DNA from: Clostridium saccharobutylicum DSM 13864
GTDB lineage: Bacteria; Bacillota; Clostridia; Clostridiales; Clostridiaceae
DNA: 64,000 nucleotides
Assembly (NCBI RefSeq): GCF_000473995.1
Contig: NC_022571.1
Coordinates: forward strand, 2,387,416-2,451,415
Direction of reading: 5' to 3'
Part shown: positions 53,727-62,887 of the stretch, piece after piece
How the letters are laid out: each line of letters opens with the position of its first letter
Numbering within the stretch: position 1 is the stretch's first letter
Notes under the pieces: generated by a model
What the model was told of the DNA's origin: nothing
What the model saw: the letters and a program-made list of their open reading frames with translations, nothing else
The model's database searches: none
Made by a program: the position numbers and the translations under genes

Positions 53727-54482
53727 ATGACAGATTATTATAAGTTATTAGGTGTAGAAGAAAATGCATCAAAAGAAGAAATAAGAGAAGCTTATGAAAA
53801 GCAAGTAGAGAAAATAAAAAAGGAAGTAGTTAATGAGAAAAGACTTAATCAGTTTTTGAAGATCTTTGATGAGGCTTATGAAGCTTTAAATAATTTAGAA
53901 GAAAATAAATTAAAAGATCAAAATCCAACATTAATTAGGAATCCACAAGAAGTTCAAAGAGAACTAGAGGATGATAACAGCAGTGACGATTATCTGAATA
54001 CAAATAATTCTAAAAGAAAAAGAAGAAGTACTAACAGGAAAAAAGATGACTTCATCGAAAAAGGAAGTTCAAAGAACAAAGATAAGAAAAATAAATTAAA
54101 TGATAAGAAAGAAGAAAAGGGCAGAAAACAAAAAGCAGTTGAAAAAAAGACTAAAAGCAATATTAACACAGTATTACAGCTTATTATGTTGCCAATTAAG
54201 ATAATGTTATTACCAATAATAGCTATATTGTCAGTAATAATATTGATATTACAGATTATAAATATAATTTCATGGATAGTAACTAAAGTATTAATCGTTG
54301 GTTCTATATCTTTAGGGGCAATACATTTATATCAGGTTAAATTAGGCCAGCCTATGAATTATAATATATTGATTTTATCAGCTTCAGTGTTAGTAGCATC
54401 ATTCTTTTTACCATACATATTAAAATTTGTGTTAAAGGTCTTAAAATCATTAAATGATATATTAAAAGGTATTGTTTTTTAG
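53727..54482 (+). CDS. DnaJ-like membrane protein lacking the HPD motif
   Basis: 251 residues. Residues 2-62 look like a J domain (DYYKLLGVEENASKEEIREA ... FDEAYEALNNLEENK), but the HPD tripeptide that stimulates Hsp70 is missing, since helix II runs straight into KIKKEVVNEKR. Residues 75-145 are a charged, Lys/Asn/Ser-rich linker. Residues 150-250 contain three to four membrane helices. So it is probably a membrane-tethered protein-interaction module rather than a true co-chaperone. ATG with ACGGAGAGA upstream; a hairpin terminator follows. Confidence 0.7.
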   Translation: MTDYYKLLGVEENASKEEIREAYEKQVEKIKKEVVNEKRLNQFLKIFDEAYEALNNLEENKLKDQNPTLIRNPQEVQRELEDDNSSDDYLNTNNSKRKRRSTNRKKDDFIEKGSSKNKDKKNKLNDKKEEKGRKQKAVEKKTKSNINTVLQLIMLPIKIMLLPIIAILSVIILILQIINIISWIVTKVLIVGSISLGAIHLYQVKLGQPMNYNILILSASVLVASFFLPYILKFVLKVLKSLNDILKGIVF

Positions 54483-54487
54483 GATTA

Positions 54488-54522
54488 TAAAGGTGTCGTA
54501 AATTACGATGCCTTTTAAATTT
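54488..54522 (+). terminator. Terminator of the DnaJ-like gene
   Basis: AAAGGTGTCGTAA (54489-) and TTACGATGCCTTTT, followed by AAATTTTT. Confidence 0.75.
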
Positions 54523-54686
54523 TTAAAAACATATTACTAATTCTATACATAATTCAATGCTAATAGTATAATCATTCTATTAAGGATATTTTTATTGAAA
54601 TTGATATTTGGGCATATGAGAGAAAACAGGCTATTATAATGACTTGTTATTTTATTGAATATGTCTTATCTTAGGGAGGAATTATT

Positions 54687-56318
54687 TTGTCAGAAAAAAA
54701 TAAAAAATATAATATTACTAAACTTTCTAATTTAAAAGTTAATGAGAGTTCAGGAGCTATAGTTGAGGCTGAAAAGCCATTATCTAAGTCAATGCTTTGG
54801 AAATTACAATCTGATTTCTTTGCAAATCAAGGACCGGAAGCATGGATTAAAGGTATTGTTCCTCAATATATAACAACAAATCCTTATATTGCAAATCAGT
54901 ATGCTAAAACTGTTTTTGGATACGTACGAGATTATGTAGCAAGAGAGGATATAGATAAAAATACCGTTATTTATATAATGGAGCTTGCTGCTGGAGTAGG
55001 ACGATTTACATATACTTTCCTAAAAAGATTTTTACATATGATTGAAAATTCTTCGCTAAAAGATATAAAATTTAAATACATAGTAACGGATTTTGCACAG
55101 AGAAATATTGAATATTGGCAAAATCATAGCTTTTTAAAACCATATTTTGAATCTGGAGTACTTGATTGTGCAACTTTTGATATAGCTAAAGATGATGAGA
55201 TTAGACTTAGACATAGTGGGGAAGTTTTATGCAGCGGTAAACTGAAGAATCCTTTAATTTTATTTGCAAATTATACTTTTGATAGTCTTCCTCAAGATAC
55301 TTTTTATGTTAACGAAGGAGAACTATTTGAAGGGGTAATTACGATAACTTCTCCAGAGGAAAAAGGCGATCCTAATGATAAATCAATTCTAGCAGGGTTG
55401 GATTATTATTATACAGATAAAAAAATTGATGGTAATGATTATTATGAAGATAAGAATTTTAATGATGTGTTGTTGCATTATAAAAATTCTTTAGAAGATA
55501 CAGCGTTTTACATGCCTATAATTGGATTAAGATGTATTTCAAGATTAAGAAAGCTATTTAATGATGATGTAATTTTAATATCCGCGGATAAGGGATATAA
55601 AAATGAAGAAGCTATGTTTAAAAACTATCATCCATTCTTGTCTAAACATGGATGTATTTCTATGACAGTCAACTTCCATGCTATAGAGCTATATTTTAAA
55701 GAGCTTGGAGGAAAAGCAATACATAGTATATATGATCACGAAAATATAAATGTATCTTTATTTATGTTAAGTAAGGAGAATAATGATTTTATAGAAACTT
55801 CAATGGCTTATAACGAAGTTATTGAAACTATAGGACCAGATGACTTCTATAATATGAAAAAAGCAATTATGCCTTTAAGTCAGTCTTTAACAACAAAAGA
55901 ACTTTTGACATTCCTACGATTTACAGTATGGGATTCAAGAACTTTACTAGAATTATATAATATATTGCTTGAAAGAATACAAAATGAAGAAAATTTCCCT
56001 AAAGAGGAACTAGTTGATGCAATCAATAGAGTTTGGGAATATTATTTCCCTATTGGAGAAGAGGGAGATTTAGGATATTATTTTGGATCAATATTAGGTT
56101 ATCTTGGTCATGATAACGATGCTTTGAAATTCTTTGAAACTTCATTAGAATTTTATGGTGAGTGTCCAGAAACAAATTATGAAATTGCACTTTGCTATTA
56201 TAATCTTGGCCAAATTGATAGAGCACTAGAGTATGCAGAGAAATCTTTAAGCTTAGATCCGGATTTTGAAGAAGGTAAAAACTTAAAATCCATGATTGAG
56301 GATATATCTTTATCTTAA
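54687..56318 (+). CDS. SAM-dependent methyltransferase-like protein with TPR tail
   Basis: 543 residues. Motif I for S-adenosylmethionine, YIMELAAGVGRFTYTFLKRF, is near 95-112, followed by FKYIVTDFAQRNIEYWQNH and the acidic NPLILFANYTFDSLPQDTFY, a layout shared with MidA-like methyltransferases. The C-terminal 80 residues have two TPRs (YYFGSILGYLGHDNDALKFF, YEIALCYYNLGQIDRALEYA). The substrate is unknown; MidA methylates an arginine in complex I, which clostridia lack. TTG start with AGGGAGGA 8 bases upstream. Single gene. Confidence 0.7.
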   Translation: MSEKNKKYNITKLSNLKVNESSGAIVEAEKPLSKSMLWKLQSDFFANQGPEAWIKGIVPQYITTNPYIANQYAKTVFGYVRDYVAREDIDKNTVIYIMELAAGVGRFTYTFLKRFLHMIENSSLKDIKFKYIVTDFAQRNIEYWQNHSFLKPYFESGVLDCATFDIAKDDEIRLRHSGEVLCSGKLKNPLILFANYTFDSLPQDTFYVNEGELFEGVITITSPEEKGDPNDKSILAGLDYYYTDKKIDGNDYYEDKNFNDVLLHYKNSLEDTAFYMPIIGLRCISRLRKLFNDDVILISADKGYKNEEAMFKNYHPFLSKHGCISMTVNFHAIELYFKELGGKAIHSIYDHENINVSLFMLSKENNDFIETSMAYNEVIETIGPDDFYNMKKAIMPLSQSLTTKELLTFLRFTVWDSRTLLELYNILLERIQNEENFPKEELVDAINRVWEYYFPIGEEGDLGYYFGSILGYLGHDNDALKFFETSLEFYGECPETNYEIALCYYNLGQIDRALEYAEKSLSLDPDFEEGKNLKSMIEDISLS

Positions 56319-56512
56319 AGAGGAGAAACACAATTAATAACGAGAAAAACGTGTTGAATTAAATGCAAAAGTATTGGAATACACAAAGTAAAATTTTGAT
56401 TAATAGGTTATAGTTATTTAAATTTTAACTACGACATTTTTATAGTTGTTAAAAAATATTATTAAATTAGGCATATGAAAGAAAATATTTGATTACAAAA
56501 AAGATTTTTAAT

Positions 56513-56702
56513 GTGTATATAAATTACAATGCTGCACATAATAATTACTGAAAGAGGTGGTTCTCATGGAAATCGATTTTAACAATAATATTTTAGGTTT
56601 ACTCCGAAAATAGTTTTAAAGTCACCATAAGCGCACTTGTTTCAAAAGAAGAGGGTGTATCGAGATTATGCAGATAATCTTGACACGCCCTTTTTGGCAT
56701 AC
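56513..56702 (+). mobile_element. Duplicated small-ORF module, copy 2
   Basis: Near-identical to 45118-45304. Ribosome site GAAAGAGGTGGTTC, reading frame 56566-56613 (MEIDFNNNILGLLRK) and hairpin terminator GGGTGTATCGAGATTA / TAATCTTGACACGCCC (56653-56691) with TTTTT. Changes between the copies in the 15 codons are one replacement and one silent change. Confidence 0.5.
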
Positions 56703-56906
56703 AGTTGACATATCTATAAGAAGTGGCTACATATTGGAATTGATAACAATTATGTGGCTTTTTCTTGTTTCAGAAGTATAGAAATATTTGTATCTATTGC
56801 TTTAAGTATTAGTGAATTTGCTACAAGATTAATATATTTAAGTCTAAATGTATTCTAAAATTATAATTGTAATCTTCAATTTAAAATAATTTTACCAAAT
56901 TTTATA

Positions 56907-56946
56907 TTGACAAATATAGAATATACTACTATATTTTATAGTAGTA
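56907..56946 (+). promoter_or_regulatory. padR promoter and operator
   Basis: TTGACA (56907-56912), 17 bases, TATATT (56930-56935). Over the -10 box lies a perfect inverted repeat, TACTACTATA (56924-56933) and TATAGTAGTA (56937-56946). The same operator occurs before the MFS gene. Confidence 0.65.
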
Positions 56947-56967
56947 TAATAAATGGTGGTGATTAAA

Positions 56968-57495
56968 TTGTCTTCAATAAATTTAATAATACTTGGCTAT
57001 TTGCATAACAAAGAAAAAAGTGCCTATGAAATGGTTAAAGAATTTGATATCTGGAATCTTACTAAATGGCTAAAAATTAGTAACCCGTCAATTTATAAAA
57101 ATATAATTAAATTATGCGATAATGGATATTTAAATTCAAGAACTGTTAAAGAAGGTGAAATGCCAGAAAAAACACTATATTCACTGAATGAAAAAGGAAA
57201 TTTATATTTTAATGAACTAATGGAGGAAAGTTCAAAACATATAGGAAATATTTATTTAGAGTTTAATGCATTTTTAGTTAATATAGAGAATTTGCCAGAA
57301 GAAAAAAGAAAAGAGTACCTTAAAAATTTCAAGGAAAAGGCAGAAGAACGTAGAGCTTTTGTGGACTCAGTTTATAGTAATGAAAAACAGCGCAATGAAA
57401 GATCTGGTTCTGAATTTCTTATATTAGATTTATATAACGAATTTTATAGTGTTTTGCAAAAATGGTCTGAAAAAGTTTTTGATTATTATAATTAA
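56968..57495 (+). CDS. PadR-family transcriptional regulator
   Basis: 175 residues from the TTG at 56968, preceded by GGTGGTGAT; two in-frame GTGs upstream are part of that ribosome site. N-terminal winged helix SSINLIILGYLHNKEKSAYE, SIYKNIIKLCDNGYL and TLYSLNEKGNLYFNEL, then the C-terminal helical VirR-type domain (NLPEEKRKEYLKNFKEKAEE). Such repressors sense phenolics or drugs and release efflux genes. It shares its operator with the MFS pump gene 260 bases downstream. Confidence 0.85.
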   Translation: MSSINLIILGYLHNKEKSAYEMVKEFDIWNLTKWLKISNPSIYKNIIKLCDNGYLNSRTVKEGEMPEKTLYSLNEKGNLYFNELMEESSKHIGNIYLEFNAFLVNIENLPEEKRKEYLKNFKEKAEERRAFVDSVYSNEKQRNERSGSEFLILDLYNEFYSVLQKWSEKVFDYYN

Positions 57496-57519
57496 TAAGT
57501 TGATGTCTCTAATAAGACA

Positions 57520-57650
57520 TTATCAAAAAAATAACAAGTCAGTATGCTAGTCTATTTTGTGTCATACTGCGTTAGTAATATTAGCTAATATTACTTCTTT
57601 GTCTGGCACAAAATATACATCGCATCTTTTAAGTGTTATTTTCTTTCTAG
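57520..57650. repeat. MITE-like palindromic repeat, family B, copy 4
   Basis: Left ATCAAAAAAATAACAAGTCA and inner TCTATTTTGTGTCATACTGC pair with the right half GTCTGGCACAAAATATACAT and AAGTGTTATTTTCTTT; a GTAATATTAGCTAATATTAC core forms the tip. It lies between padR and the pump gene. Confidence 0.75.
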
Positions 57651-57688
57651 TCTCTAAATCTTTATATTGTGAGACATTTTTTTCGTCC

Positions 57689-57711
57689 TACCACTATACT
57701 TTATAGTAGTT
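57689..57711 (+). promoter_or_regulatory. PadR operator before the MFS pump
   Basis: TACCACTATA (57689-57698), CTT, TATAGTAGTT (57702-57711): same half-sites as the padR operator with two changes, about 50 bases before the ATG. Confidence 0.65.
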
Positions 57712-57758
57712 TATTATATATCAGTATAAAACACATTATAATTTTGGAGGTTTGTTTT

Positions 57759-59165
57759 ATGAACAAAAAATATCAAATCATTTCTTTTGCAGCTATTATT
57801 TTAGGATTTTTTATGGCATTATTAGATACAACTGTGGTAAATATCACTTTGCCTAAAATGACTGAATACTTTAATACTACTATGAATCATATTTCTTGGG
57901 TGGTAAATGCCTATAATCTAGCTACTGCAGTTATTCTAGTAACTGCTTCGAGACTTTCAGATCAATTTGGCAGAAAAAAACTATTTATTGCAGGAGTAGT
58001 TTTATTTACTATATCTTCACTATTATGTGGTATTTCAAATTCTCTTCAAGCACTTATAATATTTAGAACACTTCAAGGGATAGCAGCGGCTTTTGTTGTG
58101 ACTATTGCAATGCCTCTTTCTACTGAAATATTCCCACCAGAAAAGAGAAGAACCATAATGGCACTTTGGGGAGCCTTTTCAGGCCTTGCTGCTGCAAGTG
58201 GACCATCGATTGGCGGCATAGTAACTCAATTTTTTAATTGGAGATGCATTTTCTTTATCAATATACCTATAGGTTGTATTTGTATAATATTAACTATGAA
58301 ATTCATAAAGGAATCCTATGACCCAACTGCAAGTAAAAATATAGATTTTTGGGGAATTGTAACAATATCAATTGCTATGTTTTGCTTAACATTCGCATTA
58401 ATGAAGTCTAATGAAAAAGGCTGGGCTTCAAGCTTCATCCTTTCTTTCTTTGCAGTTTCTGCTATAGCCCTTATACTATTTGTTATCATTGAACTAAAAG
58501 TTAAGGAGCCAATGGTTCCTCTTAGTTTATTTAAATCTTTACCATTCACAAACGGCTCGATTACTCTATTTTTACTCGGACTTGGCATGATGTCGGGTAC
58601 ATATTTGCTATCCTTTTTCTTAATTCAGGTTAAAGGATTGAATCAACTGTCAGCAGGACTTATTATTTCAACTATGTCCTTAACTTCAATGATTTTTTCA
58701 ATATTATCTACTATTTTGACAAAAAAATTAAGCAGCAGATTAACTAGTGCATTGGGTATTCTTTTACTTAGTGTTTCTTGTTATTTAAATAGTTCTCTTA
58801 CTCAAAATTCTTCAAATACAGATATTATTTTAAGATTAATTGTTGCTGGTTCTGGTACGGGCTTAAGTATGGCAACACTAATAGGTTCTATAATGGCTAA
58901 CGTTCCTGTAGAAAAAATAGGAATAGCTTCTGGAATAAATAACATGACAAGAACACTTGGAACTGTACTTGGAGTTGCCTTATTTTTAACTATATTTACA
59001 TCAAATATGACTGCCCAGATGTCTGATGTTAAAGCTTTTAGTTTTACATTTAAAGTGAGCGCTGTAATTCTTTTGCCAGGTATACTTTTTGCATTATTCA
59101 GTGATAAAAAGAGAAGTCATGATATGAAAAATAAGAGGTTTGTTGAAAACATAGATAATGTATAA
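57759..59165 (+). CDS. DHA2-family MFS multidrug efflux pump
   Basis: 468 residues with 14 predicted membrane segments. EmrB/QacA-type motifs: LLDTTVVNITLPKM (motif D1), WVVNAYNLATAVILVTASRL and DQFGRKKLFIAGV (motif A), RTLQGIAAAFVVTIAMPL (motif B), then GAFSGLAAASGPSIGGIV (motif C) marking a drug/proton antiporter. The frame opens at 57669 over the operator and the end of the repeat, but TGGAGG sits 9 bases before ATG 57759. Probably induced by the PadR ligand. Confidence 0.85.
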   Translation: MNKKYQIISFAAIILGFFMALLDTTVVNITLPKMTEYFNTTMNHISWVVNAYNLATAVILVTASRLSDQFGRKKLFIAGVVLFTISSLLCGISNSLQALIIFRTLQGIAAAFVVTIAMPLSTEIFPPEKRRTIMALWGAFSGLAAASGPSIGGIVTQFFNWRCIFFINIPIGCICIILTMKFIKESYDPTASKNIDFWGIVTISIAMFCLTFALMKSNEKGWASSFILSFFAVSAIALILFVIIELKVKEPMVPLSLFKSLPFTNGSITLFLLGLGMMSGTYLLSFFLIQVKGLNQLSAGLIISTMSLTSMIFSILSTILTKKLSSRLTSALGILLLSVSCYLNSSLTQNSSNTDIILRLIVAGSGTGLSMATLIGSIMANVPVEKIGIASGINNMTRTLGTVLGVALFLTIFTSNMTAQMSDVKAFSFTFKVSAVILLPGILFALFSDKKRSHDMKNKRFVENIDNV

Positions 59166-59216
59166 GTAAACTAATGATAAAAATATCATCAATAGGCACC
59201 TCTTCCAGAGGTGTGT

Positions 59217-59257
59217 ATCAGTAATACCCCAACTTGTATAATTGGAGTATTACTGAT
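59217..59257. other. Hairpin downstream of the pump gene
   Basis: ATCAGTAATAC and GTATTACTGAT pair around a 19-base loop. No T-run follows, so its role as terminator is uncertain. Confidence 0.45.
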
Positions 59258-59262
59258 GCTAA

Positions 59263-59466
59263 CTATCGAATAAAGACGATATTTTTATCGTTTGATTTTT
59301 CTTCGCTATATTTATAACCAAGCCTGTTAAAGTTTTTTATTGCTGATATATTCTCTATCGTTTCCTCAGTCATATAACGAATCATCTCACCTCTGGCCAT
59401 TTTTGCAAAGGTACCTTTGGTTATAATTTTATCTTCTTTATATTCAGCAAACGTACATGAAATGAA
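59263..59466 (-). pseudogene. Remnant of yaaA (C-terminal end)
   Basis: On the minus strand the sequence reads CTFAEYKEDKIITKGTFAKM, ARGEMIRYMTEETIENISAI and KNFNRLGYKYSEEKS, then stops at TAG (59263-59265). This is the conserved C-terminus of peroxide-stress protein YaaA (DUF328). The upstream three quarters of the gene is missing, so it is a deletion remnant. Confidence 0.7.
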
Positions 59467-59670
59467 AGAAGAAAATTTAGAAAGTGAAATATATAATGAC
59501 TTGGAATATATATTTTAATGTATCTTAGCAATATCATAAAATATTACATATGATTAAATAATATGTTACAATTACAATAGTAAATATTAATTGTATATTA
59601 TAGGTAAGTATTAAGCGATAATGTAATTACAATATTGGTAATGTTTTTTAGTTTTTCAGTAGTCTCATTA

Positions 59671-59945
59671 TGAATTAGACTTATACTTTGAAATATATTC
59701 TAAACCAGAAAGAAAGGGTGCTCTTTTGTGAAGTGTTACATTGAGAAAAGAACTGTAGGATTTCTTCAGCAGAAGTTGTTCCATTATTGCTTGTCATTAA
59801 CTTGCTTAAGGAGCATGTAGGAATGCAACAACTTCTGCTGCTAGAAATCCATAGTCCTTTTCTCTAGTAACCAGAACAACAGAGCACTCTTTCTTTCGGT
59901 AAGTTACCACATAAACTTAAAATCTAAGTTTTTTATCTATATATA
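59671..59945. repeat. MITE-like palindromic repeat, family A, copy 3
   Basis: Arms AGAAAGAAAGGGTGCTCTTT (59707-) and AGAGCACTCTTTCTTTCGGT, inner AGCAGAAGTTGTTCC and GCAACAACTTCTGCT, ending CGGTAAGTTACCACATAAAC and TTTATCTATATA as in copy 1. It lies just before udp. Confidence 0.75.
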
Positions 59946-59972
59946 CTTAATAAATTATAAGGAAGTGAGCAA

Positions 59973-60716
59973 ATGAATGATTTATTACAACCACATATAA
60001 GATGTGGAATAAAGGATGCTGCAAAATATGCTATTTTACCTGGAGATCCAAAACGCGTTGATAAGATTAAAGAATTTTTGACTAACGTTCATGAAATTGC
60101 TTTTAATCGTGAACATAAAAGTATTTCTGGATATTATAAAGGTGTTAAAGTAATGGCAGTTTCTACAGGAATGGGTGGAGCTTCTACTGGAATTGCAGTA
60201 GAGGAATTGCATAGAATAGGTGTTGAAGCAATGATAAGAATAGGAAGTTGTGGAGCATTAGATAGTAAAATTCAATTAGGCGATTTAATTCTTGTAAATG
60301 GTGCAGTTAGAGATGATGGAGCTTCTAAAGCTTATATTGAAGAAATTTATCCTGCAATTCCAGACTTTGAATTATTACTAAACACAGTTTTATGTGCAAA
60401 AGAGAAGGGATATACAATTCATATTGGAAAAGCAAGAAGTCATGATAGTTTTTATACAGATAGAGAAGATGAGATTGATAAATATTGGGCATCAAAAGGA
60501 ATTTTAGGTGCTGATATGGAGACAGCAGCATTATTTACAATAGGAGGTCTTCGTGGTGTAAAAACCGCATCAATACTTAATACTGTTGTAACTTATAAGG
60601 ATGATCTAAGCAGTCAAATTAATAATTATGTTGATGGAGAAAATGCAATGATAGAAGGCGAAAAAAATGAGATTATAACAGCCTTAGAAGCAATTGTAAA
60701 AATGGATAAAAAGTAA
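59973..60716 (+). CDS. udp: Uridine phosphorylase-type nucleoside phosphorylase
   Basis: 247 residues, PNP_UDP_1 family, cleaves uridine (or a related nucleoside) with phosphate to base and ribose-1-phosphate. Phosphate-binding LPGDPKRVDKI and STGMGGASTGIAVEEL, RIGSCGALDSKI and the nucleoside motif GADMETAALFTIGGL (Met-Glu binding the ribose) are present; RSHDSFYTD lies over the base site. ATG with AAGGAAGTGAG upstream. An ECF transporter follows in the same direction, suggesting nucleoside or base uptake with salvage. Confidence 0.8.
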   Translation: MNDLLQPHIRCGIKDAAKYAILPGDPKRVDKIKEFLTNVHEIAFNREHKSISGYYKGVKVMAVSTGMGGASTGIAVEELHRIGVEAMIRIGSCGALDSKIQLGDLILVNGAVRDDGASKAYIEEIYPAIPDFELLLNTVLCAKEKGYTIHIGKARSHDSFYTDREDEIDKYWASKGILGADMETAALFTIGGLRGVKTASILNTVVTYKDDLSSQINNYVDGENAMIEGEKNEIITALEAIVKMDKK

Positions 60717-60844
60717 ATAAGTGATGAATTAATAACATTATACGTTGTGTTATTTAGGCAAATTATGCTAAAATGTTATGTATATACACATGAAATACGA
60801 CGGGTTTCTTTAGTATATATGTTTATTTTCACAATGCGTTAAGC

Positions 60845-61135
60845 ATATAGATATACAAATCAAGACTTAAACTTATGTAGTAGCTAACCAAAATAGAAGT
60901 GATGCATTTGTTTCGGTTACTGAAAATTTTGATAGATGCTTCTAAGACTGCAAGTTGTACCCGCAATGCTTGTTCACAGACACGCTGTGAACAAGCATAT
61001 ACGGAACAACTTACAATCTAAGAAGTATAGCTATCAAAATTTTTGAGGTAACACTACACAAATGCATCACCTCTATTTCTACTTTTGAATATATATTCAA
61101 AGCATAAGTGTGATTTATAAATTGGATATCTATAT
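60845..61135. repeat. MITE-like palindromic repeat, family A, copy 4
   Basis: Ends ATATAGATATACAAATCAAG and AATTGGATATCTATAT are inverted; inner arms AAAATAGAAGTGATGCATTT and AAATGCATCACCTCTATTTC, and the tip TGCTTGTTCACAG / CTGTGAACAAGCA is perfect. Placed between udp and the ECF genes. Confidence 0.75.
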
Positions 61136-61229
61136 AGATAAACAATTTAAGAATTAGACTTATAACTAGAATGTATGGAATTTCGGTTAATCATCACATA
61201 AGTTTAAATCATAAGTTGTTTATATATAA
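61131..61229. repeat. Family A repeat, short copy abutting copy 4
   Basis: Ends ATATAGATAAACAATTTAAG and ATAAGTTGTTTATATAT are inverted, enclosing about 60 bases (TTTCGGTTAATCATCACAT near the right arm). It is an internally deleted form joined to copy 4 and ends 24 bases before the S-component start. Confidence 0.65.
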
Positions 61230-61252
61230 AAAATACTTGGAGGTATAATATT

Positions 61253-61858
61253 ATGAAAAAAAACAGTATGTGGTCATTGAGACTTAATACAGCATCATTA
61301 GTACTTATTCCAGCAGCTGTAGGTATTAATTATTTAGGAAAATTATTTGCAGGACTATTAAAATTACCACTTTGGTTAGATTCAATTGGTACATGCCTTG
61401 CAGCAGCTTTAGGAGGTCCTATTGTAGGTGCTATTTGTGGCGCTGTTAACAATATTATCTATGGATTAACCATGGATCCAATTTCTACTGTATATGCATT
61501 AACTAGTGGTTTTATAGGGATTGCTGTAGGTATATGTGCTTATAAAGGAGAAATGAAAAATATTAAAGGTGCAATTATTACAGGTATTATAGCTGGACTT
61601 GTAGCTGTAGTAATTTCTACTCCATTAAACATGATATTCTGGGGAGGAACAACAGGTAATGTTTGGGGAGATGCTGTTTATGCTTGGGCAATTGCAAATA
61701 ATATTCCAGCATTTTTAGCTTCTGGATTAGATGAAGTTATTGTAGATTTACCAGATAAAATTGTTACACTATTAGTAGTATTCGCTATTTATAAAGGACT
61801 TCCAAAGACTTTGACTGGACTTTATAAGAATGATGAAGAGATTGAAAGTTTAGACTAA
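61253..61858 (+). CDS. ECF transporter substrate-capture (S) component
   Basis: 201 residues, six hydrophobic segments. The start AVGINYLGKLFAGLLKLPLW is followed by LDSIGTCLAAALGGPIVGAI and GAVNNIIYGLTMDPISTVYA, a layout seen in S components of group II ECF importers with the small-residue helix I that docks on EcfT. The substrate is not visible; the neighbouring uridine phosphorylase makes a pyrimidine nucleoside likely. ATG with TTGGAGGT upstream. Followed, after a family B repeat, by EcfT and two ATPases. Confidence 0.75.
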   Translation: MKKNSMWSLRLNTASLVLIPAAVGINYLGKLFAGLLKLPLWLDSIGTCLAAALGGPIVGAICGAVNNIIYGLTMDPISTVYALTSGFIGIAVGICAYKGEMKNIKGAIITGIIAGLVAVVISTPLNMIFWGGTTGNVWGDAVYAWAIANNIPAFLASGLDEVIVDLPDKIVTLLVVFAIYKGLPKTLTGLYKNDEEIESLD

Positions 61859-61917
61859 AAAATAAGACAAATTATATAAAATAGGTTAGAATATTAATCT
61901 GTAATTTTTGAATGTGA

Positions 61918-62084
61918 TTTAGGTACAATTAAAGAAAATAATAGATCTGTATCTTACCTGCTTTGTATTACATTGCATAAGAAAATTTATTATGAGGAGA
62001 ATTTATTTTCTTGTTATTTATTTTCATGTAAGTTATACAAAGTAAGTATATCATTTTGATCTATTATTTTTTTATATGCCTAAT
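61918..62084. repeat. MITE-like palindromic repeat, family B, copy 5
   Basis: Ends TTTAGGTACAATTAAAGAAA and ATTTTTTTATATGCCTAA with ATAATAGATC / GATCTATTAT inside are inverted copies. It sits within the ECF operon between S and T components and would be transcribed. Confidence 0.7.
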
Positions 62085-62110
62085 CAATTATGAGAGGAGA
62101 GTACAATTAA

Positions 62111-62887
62111 GTGAAGAGCATTAGCTTATATGAAGATAAAAATTCAGTTATAAATATGTTAGCTCCTATGACAAAAGTTATATATATAATTACAGCACTT
62201 ATAGTTCCATTTATACTTAGTTCTAGGATAATTAGTCTGGCTTTTATTGGAATCAGCATATTAATATTAATTATAGGAAAGGTGCTAAAAAAGATAGTTC
62301 CAATTGTAGGATTTTCAGCTATTATAGTTTTATCAGTAATCATTATTCAAGGTTTATTTCGTGCTGGTAATGTTACACCTTTATTTTCAATAGGTCCAGC
62401 AATATTTTATAAAGAAGGATTGCTATTTGCATTAGATATTGGGATAAATATATTAAATATTTTACTAAGCTTTTCTGTGTTGGTTCTCACTACAAAGCCA
62501 TCAGACTTAGTTGAAGATTTTGTAAGAATTGGACTTTCACCACGTTTTGGTTATGTGCTTATATCAGTGTTTCAAATTATTCCTCAGATGACAGAAACAA
62601 TGGCAACTATTACAGATGCACAACGAAGCAGGGGAATGGAAACTGAAGGTAATCTTATTACTCGTATTAGAGCATTTTTTCCACTTATCTCTCCAGTAGT
62701 AATGAGTTCACTTGTAAATACAAGGGAACGTGCTATTGCATTAGAAGTAAGAGGGTTTAATTCTAAAGAGAAAAAAACTTTTTTAAATGAAGAACATAAA
62801 ACAAGAATGGATATAGTGATTAGAATTATTTTAGTATTTGCTATTGTAATTTCAATTATTGGGAAGGTGATTATATGGCTAAGATAA
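62111..62887 (+). CDS. ecfT: ECF transporter transmembrane component EcfT
   Basis: 258 residues. Hydrophobic first half with five to six helices, then the coupling helices with the Ala-Arg-Gly-type motifs that contact the ATPases: DAQRSRGMETEG and ALEVRGFNSKEKK, both typical of EcfT (CbiQ family). GTG start with GAGGAGAG 9 bases upstream. The 3' end overlaps the ATPase gene by 13 bases, so expression is coupled. Confidence 0.85.
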   Translation: MKSISLYEDKNSVINMLAPMTKVIYIITALIVPFILSSRIISLAFIGISILILIIGKVLKKIVPIVGFSAIIVLSVIIIQGLFRAGNVTPLFSIGPAIFYKEGLLFALDIGINILNILLSFSVLVLTTKPSDLVEDFVRIGLSPRFGYVLISVFQIIPQMTETMATITDAQRSRGMETEGNLITRIRAFFPLISPVVMSSLVNTRERAIALEVRGFNSKEKKTFLNEEHKTRMDIVIRIILVFAIVISIIGKVIIWLR

